A DNA stretch of 64,000 nt from positions 248,001 through 312,000 of the forward strand of contig JOAA01000019.1 in NCBI GenBank assembly GCA_000720375.1. Direction: 5' to 3'. Of the stretch, positions 45,373 through 54,578 are shown one piece after another. A model generated the notes under the pieces. That model had not been told where the DNA came from, did no database searches, and was given only the letters and a program-made list of their open reading frames with translations. A program made the translations under genes and the position numbers. This stretch comes from Rhodococcus rhodnii. GTDB lineage: Bacteria > Actinomycetota > Actinomycetes > Mycobacteriales > Pseudonocardiaceae. Positions within the stretch are counted from its first letter, which is position 1. Every line of letters begins with the position of its first letter.

Positions 45373-48300
45373 GTGAGCAGAGTCGCCGGACTGGTCGCGG
45401 CCGGTTCGCTCGTCCTCGCCGGACTGGCCGTCCCCACGACCGCCACGGCCGGTCCGTCGGATGGAACGTTGACCGTCCGCATGGTGCGGGACGTCAACGG
45501 GAACGGCTCGTACGATCCCGCGCTCGAGGTCGGCGTCGCCGGCATCCCGGTGACCGTGACCGACCCGGCGGGCGGCACGGCGACCGGCACAACCGGCCCC
45601 GATGGTGTGGTCAAGGTCGACCTCGGACCGGTGACCGGCGGCGGCTACCGCGTCGAGGCTTCGATCCCCTCGACCATGCCGCACCTGCGGCCCGCGCCCA
45701 CCGGCAACGGGCTGTCCGGCCTCACCGAGTTCGTCAGCGGGCCGAACCCGTCGATCACGATGGGCGTGTGGAACCCGGCCGGGTACTGCCAAGCCAACCC
45801 GACCCTGGCGACCGCGTGCCAGCGGAACATTTCCAAGGCCGGAAACGATCCGGCGGCCCGCTCGCTGATGACCTTCCCGTTCACCGCTCGCGGGAACGCG
45901 CCCGCGCCGACCGCGATCGCCAAGCAAGGCGACACCGGCTCGGTCTTCGGTCTCGCGTATCGCAAGCAGGACAAGCGCTTGTTCAGCGGCGCCTTCGCCA
46001 AGCGCCTGGCGCCATACGGCCCCGGCGGACCGGGCGCGATCTACGTGACCACGCCCGCCGGCGCGACATCGCAGTTCGCCACGGTCCCGAACGCGGGCAG
46101 CACCCAGCACTCCGACGGCCACGACGGGTCGTTCTTCTCCGTGCCAGGCAAGGAAAGCCTGGGCGATCTGGAGATGTCCGAGGACGGCACCGCCCTCTAC
46201 ACCGTGAATCTGGCCGACAAGAAGCTGTACGTCTTCGATGCCACAGTCCCGGCGGCGTCTTCTCCTGTTGGTGCGTATGACATTCCGGCCACCGGCTGCA
46301 CGAACGCGGCTGACTGGCGGCCAAGTGCTCTCGCCGCGCACGACGGCGTGCTGTACGTCGGCGGTGTCTGCGCCGGGCAAGACCTCAAAGCCGTGGTGCT
46401 GCCGTTCCAGAAGGGCGCTTTCGGGGCTCCGGCGCTGACCAAGGCGCTGGGCGCGGGCTGGCACGCGTGGCTCGATCGTTGGGACCTCAAGCAAATCACC
46501 GCCACGGGCGCCGATGTCGCTTACGCACAGCCGTTTCTGACCAACATGGCCGTGGAAGGCAACGGCGACATGGTGTTGGCGTTCCGTGACCGGTTCGGCG
46601 ACCAGCTCGGGCACCAGACCCCGGCACCGAACGGCAACAACGCGTACAACGCCGTCATCGCCGGAACACTGGAGCGCGGCTGCAAGCAGGAATGCGCGAA
46701 CACGTTCAAAGACACCAAGACCGCGATGGGCGCACTGGCCATGGTGCCCGGGGCGGCCAAGCTGCCCGTGACCACGCTCGGTGGTGCCACGTGGGTGGAC
46801 CGGGCGGCGGGGGCCGCGAGCGGCACCTTCCAGATCGCTGACCAGGAAGGCTGGGGCAAGGCCAACAGCCTCGCTGACCTGGAGGCATTGTGTGATCTCG
46901 CGCCGCTTCAGCTGGGCAGCCGGGTCTGGTTCGACGCTGACAAGGACGGCATCCAGGACGGCAACGAACCACCGCTGCAGGGCGTGAAGGTCACCGCGAC
47001 TCCGTGTGCCGGTGGCGCCGCGTTGCCTGCGCAGACCACCAACAGCAAAGGTGAGTACGCGTTCAGCGCGGGCGTCCTCCCGGACACCTGTTACAACGTG
47101 AAATTCGACTTCTCCGGTGCCGTGACGACCGGATTGCCAGGCGCACCACCGGGTTCATCACTGAAATGGACCGTGAAACAAGCCGGGCCGAACAGGACCG
47201 CCGACTCCAATGTGGACCCAGCGTCCGGCCTTGCCACAGTCACCACCGGCGCTGCGGGATCGGTCGACACCACGATCGACGCCGGAGTGATCGCGCCGAC
47301 CAGCACCTTGGGCGACACGGTCTGGATGGACAACAACCGCAACGGCGTCTTCGACTCCGGCGAACCCGGCGTCCCCGGAGTCACGGTCACCGCGGGCTCG
47401 TTCAAGGCCGTGACCGGCCAAGATGGCAAGTACGTCCTCGGTGAGCTGCCCGATGGCACGTACCAGGTCTGCTTCACGGGCTGGCCCGCCGGATACCTGC
47501 CGACCATCGCCAACCAGGGCTCGGACAGCGCCGACTCGGACGCGGATCCCGGCTCCGGCTGCGCGCCACCGGTCACCGTCGGCCCGGCCAAACGCGAGGA
47601 CCTGACGATCGACTTCGGCGTCCGGCCGCCGAACAAGGTCGGTGACCTGGTGTGGTCGGACACGAACCGCAACGGCCTGTTCGACGCCGACGAACCGCCG
47701 GTTCCCGGCGTGACCGTGACGGTCGGGTCGCTGACCACCGTGACCGGGCTGGACGGCAAGTACGTCTTCGACAAGCTGCCGGACGGCAAGCACACGGTCT
47801 GCTTCGACCTGAAGAACCTGCCCGCCGCGTTCCTGGACTTCCAGCCGACCAAGGCCAACCAGGGCGATGACGCGACAGACTCCGACGTCGACCTGGCGAC
47901 CGGGTGCGCCCCACCGATCACATTGGACGCGAGGAACGCGGAGAACTTCTCGGTCGACGCGGGCCTGGTGCCGCCGGTCAACCGGATCGGTGACTTCGTC
48001 TGGTCGGACCTCAACCGCGACGGCCGCCAGGATCCCGGCGAGCCCGGCGTCGCCGGAGTCGAGGTGACCTTGGGCGCGCAGAAGGTCTTCACCGCCGCGG
48101 ACGGCAGATACATGTTCGAAGGCATGCCGGACGGGAAGTACACGGTGTGCTTCGGCCGGTACGCGGACTTCGACTTCGTCACGCCGAACACCGGTGACGA
48201 CAACAAGAACTCCGACGCCGACCCGAAGACCGGTTGTGCCCCAGAGGTTTCCGTCGGCCCGGGCGCCAGGTCGGTGCTGTCGGTGGACTCCGGGTTCTCC

Positions 48301-50577
48301 GCGCCGCCACAGTCGATCGGTGACTTCGTCTGGTCCGATGCCAACCGCAACGGCCTGTTCGACACCGGCGAATCCGGTGTCGCGGGCGTGACGGTGACCG
48401 TCGGCGCGCTGAAGACCACGACCGGGCCAGACGGGAAATACCTGTTCACGGGCTTGCCTGAGGGCGACCACACGGTGTGCTTCACCGCACCAGGCGACCT
48501 GCAGATGACCAAGCCCAACGCGGGCGACGACGGGCTGGACTCGGACGCCGACCCGGCTTCCGGGTGCGCACCGCCCGTCCGGCTCGGGCCGGGAAGCCGA
48601 TCCGTACTCACGGTCGACGCCGGACTTTCGTCGCCGGTGAACCGAATCGGTGACTTCGTCTGGTCGGACCTGAACCGCAACGGCCGCTTCGATTCCGGTG
48701 AACCCGGCGTGCCGGGTATGACGGTCACCGCTGGCGCCTTGCAAACCACCACGGGCGCCGACGGCAAGTACCTGCTGTCGGACGTGCCCGACGGCAAACA
48801 CCGGGTTTGCTTCGCTGTCAACGGTTTCAAGCTCGGCGTCGGCGTCGACTCGACCGGTTGCGCACCGGAAGTCTCGGTCGGCCCAGGCAACCGGTCGGTG
48901 CTCACGGTGGACGTCGGGCTGTTGTCCGCGCCGAACAAGGTCGGTGACCTGGTGTGGCGGGACACCAACCGCAACGGGCTCTACGACTCCGATGAGCCCG
49001 GAATGCCCGGAATCACCGTCACCACAGGCAGTCTCACGACTGTCACCGGCGCCAACGGCGAGTACGCGTTCCCCGAACTCGGGGACGGCAAGCATGTCGT
49101 GTGTTTCGTCTTGAAGGACGACCTGCAGCTGACAAAGCCGTTCGCAGGCTCGGCGGACAAGGACTCCAACGCGGATCCTTCGTCGAAGTGCGCTCCTGCC
49201 GTGACACTCGGTCCGAGCAACCGCGAGGACCTGACGGTTGACGCGGGCCTGATGTCGCCGGTCAACCGGATCGGCGGGTTCTTGTGGCTGGACCGTAACC
49301 GCAATGGCGCTGCGGATCAGGGCGAACTACCCGCACCGGGTGTCACGGTCAAGGCCGGGTCGTTGACGGCCGTGACCGACGCTTCCGGCAAGTACCTGTT
49401 CAGCGACCTGCCGGACGGGGCGTACCAGGTGTGCTTCGGGGCGCATCAGGACTTCACGGCTTCGTGTGCCGCCGATGTGGTTCTGGGCGTTGGGAAACGG
49501 GAGTTCCTGACTGTCGACGCCGGGTTGGTCGCCCCGCCGAACCAGATCGGTGACCTGGTCTGGCTGGACTCGAACCGCAACGGTTCATTGGATGCCGATG
49601 AGTCCGGGCTGCCGGGGATCACGGTGCACGCAGGTTCCCTGAAAACTGTCACGGACGCTGCGGGCAAATATCTGTTCAACGACTTGCCAGACGGTTCATA
49701 TCGCGTCTGCTTCACAGTGCCGGATAACTATCTCTACACACAGCCCGATGGTTGCGCCGAAACTGTCACGCTTGGTCCAGGCAACAGATCAGTGATGTCG
49801 CTGGATGCTGGGCTGCGTCCGCCGAACCAACTGGGCGGTCTCGTCTGGTACGACACGAACGGCAACGGCATCCCCGACGCGGGCGAAGGCGGGGTCGCCG
49901 GGGTTGAGGTGACCGTCGGCTCGCACAAGGTCGTCACCGGTCCGGACGGCCGGTACCTGGTCGAAGGCCTGCCAGACGGACGGTATGTCGCGTGCTTCGC
50001 GCGATTCGGCGAGTACCAGGCCGTCGCCATCGACCCGTCGACTTGGTGCACGGCGCCGACTCGGTTGTACGCGGGCAAGTGGGAGGACTTGTCGCTGAAC
50101 GCGGGTCTCGTGTCGCCACGCAACCGAATCGGCGACTTCGTGTGGGTCGACAAGTCCCGAGACGGCCTCCAGGACTCCGCGGAGGCCGGGGCGGCGAACG
50201 TGACCGTGGTGCTGCTGGAGGACGGCCAGGAGGTCGCCAAGACCGTGACCGACAAGAACGGCCGATACCTGTTCGACGGGCTGTCGGACGGCAACTACGT
50301 CGTCTGCCTGCCGCGCTCGGAACTGAAGGGCTACAGCATCGCCACCCGCGACGCAGGCGAGGACACCCGAGACTCCGATGTGGACACCACCAGCGGCTGC
50401 AGCCAACCGGTGTACGTCGGCTCGTCGAAACGCGAGGTGCTGACGGCCGACATCGGGCTGCTGCCGCCCAAGGCTTTGGCCCACACCGGTGCGTCGATCG
50501 GCTGGCTCGTGACCGGCGGAGTCGGAGTCCTCGCGATCGGACTGCTGCTGCTCCTCTACCGCCGCCGCAAGGCCTAG
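45373..50577 (+). CDS. Giant SdrD-B-repeat surface protein with sortase signal
   Basis: 1734 residues. Signal peptide (LVAAGSLVLAGLAVPTTATA), an N-terminal SdrD-B-like unit (TVRMVRDVNGNGSYDP), then about residues 130-500 resembling a beta-propeller (SVFGLAYRKQDKRLFSGAFA, LGDLEMSEDGTALYTVNLAD). Eleven SdrD-B-like beta-sandwich repeats follow, each with a putative calcium loop of the type DxNRNGxxDxxE. The C-terminus is a sorting signal: LAHTG (class E LAxTG), a hydrophobic helix and the tail YRRRKA. It should be cell-wall anchored by sortase E and act as a stalk or adhesin. GTG start after AAGGAG. Neither sortase nor pilin genes are nearby. Confidence 0.9.
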   Translation: MSRVAGLVAAGSLVLAGLAVPTTATAGPSDGTLTVRMVRDVNGNGSYDPALEVGVAGIPVTVTDPAGGTATGTTGPDGVVKVDLGPVTGGGYRVEASIPSTMPHLRPAPTGNGLSGLTEFVSGPNPSITMGVWNPAGYCQANPTLATACQRNISKAGNDPAARSLMTFPFTARGNAPAPTAIAKQGDTGSVFGLAYRKQDKRLFSGAFAKRLAPYGPGGPGAIYVTTPAGATSQFATVPNAGSTQHSDGHDGSFFSVPGKESLGDLEMSEDGTALYTVNLADKKLYVFDATVPAASSPVGAYDIPATGCTNAADWRPSALAAHDGVLYVGGVCAGQDLKAVVLPFQKGAFGAPALTKALGAGWHAWLDRWDLKQITATGADVAYAQPFLTNMAVEGNGDMVLAFRDRFGDQLGHQTPAPNGNNAYNAVIAGTLERGCKQECANTFKDTKTAMGALAMVPGAAKLPVTTLGGATWVDRAAGAASGTFQIADQEGWGKANSLADLEALCDLAPLQLGSRVWFDADKDGIQDGNEPPLQGVKVTATPCAGGAALPAQTTNSKGEYAFSAGVLPDTCYNVKFDFSGAVTTGLPGAPPGSSLKWTVKQAGPNRTADSNVDPASGLATVTTGAAGSVDTTIDAGVIAPTSTLGDTVWMDNNRNGVFDSGEPGVPGVTVTAGSFKAVTGQDGKYVLGELPDGTYQVCFTGWPAGYLPTIANQGSDSADSDADPGSGCAPPVTVGPAKREDLTIDFGVRPPNKVGDLVWSDTNRNGLFDADEPPVPGVTVTVGSLTTVTGLDGKYVFDKLPDGKHTVCFDLKNLPAAFLDFQPTKANQGDDATDSDVDLATGCAPPITLDARNAENFSVDAGLVPPVNRIGDFVWSDLNRDGRQDPGEPGVAGVEVTLGAQKVFTAADGRYMFEGMPDGKYTVCFGRYADFDFVTPNTGDDNKNSDADPKTGCAPEVSVGPGARSVLSVDSGFSAPPQSIGDFVWSDANRNGLFDTGESGVAGVTVTVGALKTTTGPDGKYLFTGLPEGDHTVCFTAPGDLQMTKPNAGDDGLDSDADPASGCAPPVRLGPGSRSVLTVDAGLSSPVNRIGDFVWSDLNRNGRFDSGEPGVPGMTVTAGALQTTTGADGKYLLSDVPDGKHRVCFAVNGFKLGVGVDSTGCAPEVSVGPGNRSVLTVDVGLLSAPNKVGDLVWRDTNRNGLYDSDEPGMPGITVTTGSLTTVTGANGEYAFPELGDGKHVVCFVLKDDLQLTKPFAGSADKDSNADPSSKCAPAVTLGPSNREDLTVDAGLMSPVNRIGGFLWLDRNRNGAADQGELPAPGVTVKAGSLTAVTDASGKYLFSDLPDGAYQVCFGAHQDFTASCAADVVLGVGKREFLTVDAGLVAPPNQIGDLVWLDSNRNGSLDADESGLPGITVHAGSLKTVTDAAGKYLFNDLPDGSYRVCFTVPDNYLYTQPDGCAETVTLGPGNRSVMSLDAGLRPPNQLGGLVWYDTNGNGIPDAGEGGVAGVEVTVGSHKVVTGPDGRYLVEGLPDGRYVACFARFGEYQAVAIDPSTWCTAPTRLYAGKWEDLSLNAGLVSPRNRIGDFVWVDKSRDGLQDSAEAGAANVTVVLLEDGQEVAKTVTDKNGRYLFDGLSDGNYVVCLPRSELKGYSIATRDAGEDTRDSDVDTTSGCSQPVYVGSSKREVLTADIGLLPPKALAHTGASIGWLVTGGVGVLAIGLLLLLYRRRKA
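46912..50460 (+). repeat. Eleven SdrD-B-like repeat units
   Basis: Repeat starts (at the G-D/S-x-V-W core) are near 46912, 47308, 47638, 47986, 48316, 48646, 48940, 49270, 49546, 49831 and 50128. Four periods are exactly 330 bases (110 codons). The block ATCGGTGACTTCGTCTGGTC is identical at 47986, 48316 and 48646, so intragenic recombination or copy-number change is possible. Confidence 0.85.
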
Positions 50578-51164
50578 CGCAGGTCAGGGAGGGTTTCGAA
50601 GGGTGCAGCGCCGGGTTGGAAGGTGATGGTCGCGGTCTGGTCGCCGATCTTGGCGTCCAGCCGCCTCAGCCGCCCGGCGCTGTCCACCCAGTAAGTCAAC
50701 GACCCCGTATCGAAAACATCCACGGCCACACCACCGGCCGAATCCGACCGCAACCAGCGAGCAGAATCCGGCACCTCATCAGGACGATCAGCACTGAGAC
50801 CGGTCAAAAGCACCAGCACGGTGTCCAGTTCGGCGCCTTTCTGCAAAGGCCGGTACTGCCAGTCGGGACCTTGGCGGACAGCGAGCAACTCCGGGCTCCA
50901 TTGCAACTCCCCACCAGCCGCAGTATCCGTGCGACCCTCGGTGGACAGCGCGGCCGAGCCGATCCGGGACACGAAATCCATCCGGCCGACCAGCCGAAGC
51001 ACACCGGCCGCCGTCGGCACCCGGGCATCCATCGACGCGAACCGGACCGCATGGTTGCTGACCCGGACGTTGGCGAGCCGGGTCGCCTCTTCCGAAGACA
51101 ACTCCCGGGGACCGCCACCGCAGGCCACCAGAACCAGACACCCCATGATGACCAGCCGCTTCAC
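50574..51164 (-). CDS. Putative lipoprotein (LolA/LprG-like size, unknown function)
   Basis: 196 residues with lipobox CLVLVACGGG. The mature part contains TYWVDSAGRLRRLDAKIG, which recalls mycobacterial LppX/LprG-type or LolA-like carriers; this is a resemblance only. It shares a 4-base stop overlap with the giant surface protein gene and is convergent with it. Confidence 0.72.
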   Translation of the reverse strand: MKRLVIMGCLVLVACGGGPRELSSEEATRLANVRVSNHAVRFASMDARVPTAAGVLRLVGRMDFVSRIGSAALSTEGRTDTAAGGELQWSPELLAVRQGPDWQYRPLQKGAELDTVLVLLTGLSADRPDEVPDSARWLRSDSAGGVAVDVFDTGSLTYWVDSAGRLRRLDAKIGDQTATITFQPGAAPFETLPDLR

Positions 51165-51278
51165 GATTCGGCAGGGTAATCACGCGCTGACCTCGGCACG
51201 GGGATCCTCACTCGATCGGGTTTCTCAGTGGGTGGACAGCGGTGCTCTGAAATGTGAGATCCAGGTAGTCTCGCGACC

Positions 51279-51356
51279 GTGTATACGTTGCTGACCAGGC
51301 GCCGCGCGGTGGATTACTGCCGCGTGGATTCCAGCCTCTGTCCAGCAACCCTCTGA
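51279..51356 (+). CDS. Cysteine-containing leader peptide (attenuator uORF)
   Basis: A 25-codon ORF with the core LTRRRAVDYCRVDSSLCP. This matches the actinobacterial putative leader peptides found before sulfur-assimilation genes, with the LTRRR-x-VD-x-x-R signature and cysteine codons. It lies 65 bases upstream of the DUF4395-sulfurtransferase-SseC operon. GTG 51279 is used, but TATACG at 51282 looks like a -10 box; a leaderless start at GTG 51309 is then possible. Its role would be cysteine-dependent attenuation of the sulfur operon. Confidence 0.75.
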   Translation: MYTLLTRRRAVDYCRVDSSLCPATL

Positions 51357-51421
51357 CCAGGCGATCCCGCGCGCCCTGATGCGGCGCACCCCCATGCTTG
51401 CCCCCAGGTCAGGAGGACACG

Positions 51422-51865
51422 ATGTCCGCAGGCCCACCCGTTGATCCCCGTGGTCCCAGGCTCGCCGCCTGGATCACGACCGTCGTCTTGGCCGTTGCGC
51501 TCGCCACGCAGTGGTGGCCGCTGCTGGCCGTCCAGGCTGTCGTCTTCGCCATCGGCGCGTTCGTCGGGTTGAAGTACGCACCATATTCGTTGATCTACCG
51601 CTACCTCGTCGCGCCGCGGCTTGCGCCGACCGATGAGCGTGAAGATGCGGCGCCGTTGCGGTTCGCGCAGGGCGTCGGGTTCGCGTTCGCTGCTGTCGGC
51701 ACCGTCGGGTTCGCGCTCGGTAGCACCGCGCTCGGCCTCGTCGCGACGGCGTTCGCGCTGGCCGCGGCCTTCCTCAACGCGGCTTTCGGCTTCTGCCTCG
51801 GCTGCGAGACCTACCTGCTCTTGCGCAGGCTCACCCCGTCCGTCGGCCGGCAGACACCGGCCTGA
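51422..51865 (+). CDS. DUF4395 membrane protein
   Basis: 147 residues with about four hydrophobic segments (TTVVLAVALATQWWPLLAVQ, AVGTVGFALGSTALGLVATA) and a cysteine in the conserved FGFCLGCETYLL motif. DUF4395 proteins are often linked or fused to sulfurtransferases or thioredoxins, and the next gene here is a sulfurtransferase. ATG 51422 follows AGGAGG. Confidence 0.85.
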   Translation: MSAGPPVDPRGPRLAAWITTVVLAVALATQWWPLLAVQAVVFAIGAFVGLKYAPYSLIYRYLVAPRLAPTDEREDAAPLRFAQGVGFAFAAVGTVGFALGSTALGLVATAFALAAAFLNAAFGFCLGCETYLLLRRLTPSVGRQTPA

Positions 51866-51904
51866 TCCACCACCAACCCCTAGAAAGAAAGCGAGAGGCG
51901 CTCG

Positions 51905-52747
51905 ATGAGCCGCGAAAACGTGCTGGTGTCGGCCCAGTGGGCCGAGGACAACCTCGAGACGCCGGGGGTGGTTTTCGTCGAGGTCGACGAGGACACCAGC
52001 GCATACGAGACCGGGCACATCCCGGGTGCCATCAAGATCGACTGGAAGAACGAGCTGCAGGACCCGGTCCGCCGCGACTTCGTCGACCGGGCCGGCTTCG
52101 AGAAGCTGTTGTCCGCCAAGGGTGTCGGCAACGACGACCTGGTGATCCTGTACGGCGGCAACAACAACTGGTTCGCCGCGTACGCGTACTGGTACTTCAA
52201 GCTGTACGGCCACGACACGGTCAAGCTGCTCGACGGCGGCCGTAAGAAGTGGGAGCTTGACGGTCGTCCACTGTCGCAGGACGTCGTCAAGCGCGACGAG
52301 ACCACGTACACCGCGCAGGAGCAGAACCTCAAGCTGCGGGCGTTCCGTGACGAGGTCGTCCAGGCCATCAACACCAAGAACCTCGTCGACGTGCGGTCGC
52401 CGGATGAGTTCAGCGGCAAGCTGCTCGCCCCCGCGCACCTGCCGCAGGAGTCCGCGCAGCGTCCCGGCCACGTGCCGAGCGCGATCAACGTGCCGTGGGC
52501 CAAGGCCGCGAACGAGGACGGGACGTTCAAGTCCGACGACGAGCTTCGTGAGATCTACAAGGAAGCCGGCATCGACGAGGCCAAGGCGACCATCGCGTAC
52601 TGCCGTATCGGCGAGCGCTCGTCGCACACGTGGTTCGCGCTGCACGAGCTCCTCGGCTACGAGGACGTCAAGAACTACGACGGTTCATGGACCGAGTACG
52701 GGTCGCTGGTCGGCGTCCCGGTTGAAACCGGCACTGGCAAGGAGTGA
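51905..52747 (+). CDS. Thiosulfate sulfurtransferase (CysA-type rhodanese)
   Basis: 280 residues with two rhodanese domains: an inactive N-terminal half (DTSAYETGHIPGAIKIDW) and a C-terminal half with active-site loop AYCRIGERSSHTW (catalytic Cys). Transfers sulfane sulfur from thiosulfate. Part of the operon with DUF4395 and SseC, under the cysteine leader. Mycobacterial equivalent: CysA2/CysA3. Confidence 0.93.
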   Translation: MSRENVLVSAQWAEDNLETPGVVFVEVDEDTSAYETGHIPGAIKIDWKNELQDPVRRDFVDRAGFEKLLSAKGVGNDDLVILYGGNNNWFAAYAYWYFKLYGHDTVKLLDGGRKKWELDGRPLSQDVVKRDETTYTAQEQNLKLRAFRDEVVQAINTKNLVDVRSPDEFSGKLLAPAHLPQESAQRPGHVPSAINVPWAKAANEDGTFKSDDELREIYKEAGIDEAKATIAYCRIGERSSHTWFALHELLGYEDVKNYDGSWTEYGSLVGVPVETGTGKE

Positions 52748-53049
52748 ATGTGAGCAGCAGCTGCGGAGCACCCGACCAGTCGGCGCCGATCGCCGACGCA
52801 GGCGGGCAGACCGTCCTTTCCGGACGGGTCCTGTCCGGTGAGGCCCCCGTCGGCGGCGCGTTCGTGCGCCTGCTCGACGGCAACGGGGACTTCACCGGCG
52901 AGGTCGTCTCCTCGCCCAACGGCGAGTTCCGGTTCTACGCCGCGCCTGGCTCGTGGACGGTGCGCGCACTGCACCGCACAGGCAACGGTGAGGCGTCGAT
53001 CCAGGCGGACGGTCCTGGCGTGCACGAGGTGGCCGTAGCCGTCGCCTGA
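52744..53049 (+). CDS. sseC: DUF1416 protein SseC
   Basis: 101 residues. SSSCGAPDQ at the N-terminus and a small beta domain (SGRVLSGEAPVGGAFVRLLD) match SseC, conserved next to the sulfurtransferase in actinomycetes; role unknown but sulfur-linked. GTG 52744 overlaps the sulfurtransferase stop; GTG 52750 is an alternative. Confidence 0.9.
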   Translation: MNVSSSCGAPDQSAPIADAGGQTVLSGRVLSGEAPVGGAFVRLLDGNGDFTGEVVSSPNGEFRFYAAPGSWTVRALHRTGNGEASIQADGPGVHEVAVAVA

Positions 53050-53063
53050 CCTGTCCAGCACTG

Positions 53064-53098
53064 AACCCGGGTAGCCCGAACGGGCTATCCGGGTTTTT
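53064..53098 (+). terminator. Strong intrinsic terminator after sseC
   Basis: 15-bp stem with one G-T pair (AACCCGGGTAGCCCG and partner) and a 2-3 base loop, followed by TTTTTG. Confidence 0.92.
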
Positions 53099-53195
53099 GT
53101 TCCCGCTTGTGCAACCTCCCCATGGCGTGGCCGTCTTTATAGGCATAAGGGCGACAACAGCCCACACAATCACTACCCGCTGGGGGAGAAATCCA

Positions 53196-53834
53196 ATGAA
53201 GAAGCTTGTGCTCCGTGCTGCCGTTTTGGCGATGCTGACCGCCGGAATCGCGACCGCTTCCGGAATTGCCGGAGCGAGTGGGGCAATGGCCTGCGGAAAT
53301 GACCCGGAAAAGTCGTACACCTTCGCGGCGAGCTTGCCACAGGTCAAATTCGGCGATCGGGGATCAAACGTTGTCGCCCTGCAACTCGCCTTGCGCAAGG
53401 AAGGGTACGACCTGCAGGGAACCGGCCAATACTCCGTCAGAACGCTGGCCGCCGTGCAGCATTTCCAGCGCAAGCACGGAATCAAGGCGAGCGGCATCGT
53501 CGGCACCAGGACGTGGACCGCGCTTGTCGGCCACAAGCAGCACAGCCTGACCGGCAAGTTCGTCGGCGCGCCGACCTTCAGCATCCTGCCCGGCGAGCGC
53601 AACCTGGACAAACTGGCCACGCTGCGGGGCGTGCTCGAGCGGATCCACCCGTACTCGTCGTTGCCGCAGAAAGGCGTCCATGACCCAGGCTTCGACACCT
53701 ACGGCCCGGAGACCCAGGCGCTCGTGAAGGACTTCCAGAAGCGCACCGGCATCAAGGCGAGCGGAATTGTCGGCCCGAAGACGTGGGCCGCGTTGATCCA
53801 CGCAGTCTCGGTCAGCGGCGGTTGGACCTGCTGA
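53196..53834 (+). CDS. Secreted peptidoglycan-binding protein, copy 1
   Basis: 212 residues with a signal peptide (LTAGIATASGIAGASGAMA) and two PG_binding_1 domains, each ending in the GI-x-x-SGIVG-x-(R/K)TW motif. Only two cysteines remain after cleavage, one in ACGND at the mature N-terminus and one as the last residue (SGGWTC). No catalytic domain. ATG with GGGGGAG upstream. Copy 2 follows 29 bases on. Confidence 0.88.
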   Translation: MKKLVLRAAVLAMLTAGIATASGIAGASGAMACGNDPEKSYTFAASLPQVKFGDRGSNVVALQLALRKEGYDLQGTGQYSVRTLAAVQHFQRKHGIKASGIVGTRTWTALVGHKQHSLTGKFVGAPTFSILPGERNLDKLATLRGVLERIHPYSSLPQKGVHDPGFDTYGPETQALVKDFQKRTGIKASGIVGPKTWAALIHAVSVSGGWTC

Positions 53835-53863
53835 CCAATCAACAAATCGGGGAGGGGAAAACA

Positions 53864-54484
53864 ATGCGTACTTTCTTGATCAAAGCTCTCGCGGTCGCGG
53901 TCTTTCCCGGGGGAATGGCCGTCACCACAGGAATCATCGCCGCCAGCCCGGCAATGGCGTGCGGTGAGGAGCAGCAGCGGTCCGATCGGCTCGCGTCGAC
54001 TCTGCCGCAAGTGAACCCGGGCGACACCGGGCAGAACGTTCTGGCATTGCAGCTGTCGCTGCGCAACGAGGGTTACACCTACCTCAACGGCACCGGCAAT
54101 TACGCCGGCAACACGCTCACCGCGGCGCAGGATTTCCAGCGCAAGAACGGAATCAACCCGAGCGGGATCGTCGGCTCGAAGACCTGGCACGCACTGGTCG
54201 GCAAGCTGCCGCCGTCGCTGACCGGCAACGGCGCGGTCACACCGCCGAGCTTCGGCATCAATCCGGGTGAGACCGACCAGGACAAGCTGAACTACCTCTA
54301 CAACGCCCTGATGCGGATCCATCCGTACCAGCTGACCGAGTGGGGCGCGTACGACGGCCACATCGTCGCGATGGTGCAGGACTTCCAGCGCCGCGCCGGG
54401 ATCAAGGACAGCGGCATCGTCGGTCCCAAGACGTGGAACGCGCTGTACCTGGTGGTCTCCGCCAGTGGCGGGTGGGGCTGCTGA
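53864..54484 (+). CDS. Secreted peptidoglycan-binding protein, copy 2
   Basis: 206 residues, a paralogue of the preceding protein with the same layout: signal peptide, ACGEE at the mature start, two PG_binding_1 domains and a terminal SGGWGC. Probably a tandem duplication; the two are co-transcribed and end at a hairpin. Likely bind peptidoglycan as non-catalytic wall proteins. Confidence 0.88.
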   Translation: MRTFLIKALAVAVFPGGMAVTTGIIAASPAMACGEEQQRSDRLASTLPQVNPGDTGQNVLALQLSLRNEGYTYLNGTGNYAGNTLTAAQDFQRKNGINPSGIVGSKTWHALVGKLPPSLTGNGAVTPPSFGINPGETDQDKLNYLYNALMRIHPYQLTEWGAYDGHIVAMVQDFQRRAGIKDSGIVGPKTWNALYLVVSASGGWGC

Positions 54485-54507
54485 CCACCCTGAATGAGGG
54501 GGATAAA

Positions 54508-54544
54508 GAGGAGGGAGGACGCCGGTGGGGTGTCCTCCCTCCTC
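54508..54544. terminator. Hairpin after the peptidoglycan-binding pair
   Basis: Perfect 13-bp stem GAGGAGGGAGGAC / GTCCTCCCTCCTC with an 11-base loop. Confidence 0.8.
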
Positions 54545-54578
54545 GGGCTGCCCCGGGCAGCCGGTTATCCTCAGTGCC

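Noticed and set aside
47091..49095. Two very long minus-strand open frames (about 630 and 645 residues) inside the giant surface protein gene
   Set aside because: They are antisense shadows created by high GC and repeat structure; composition is unlike real proteins and no domain is visible.
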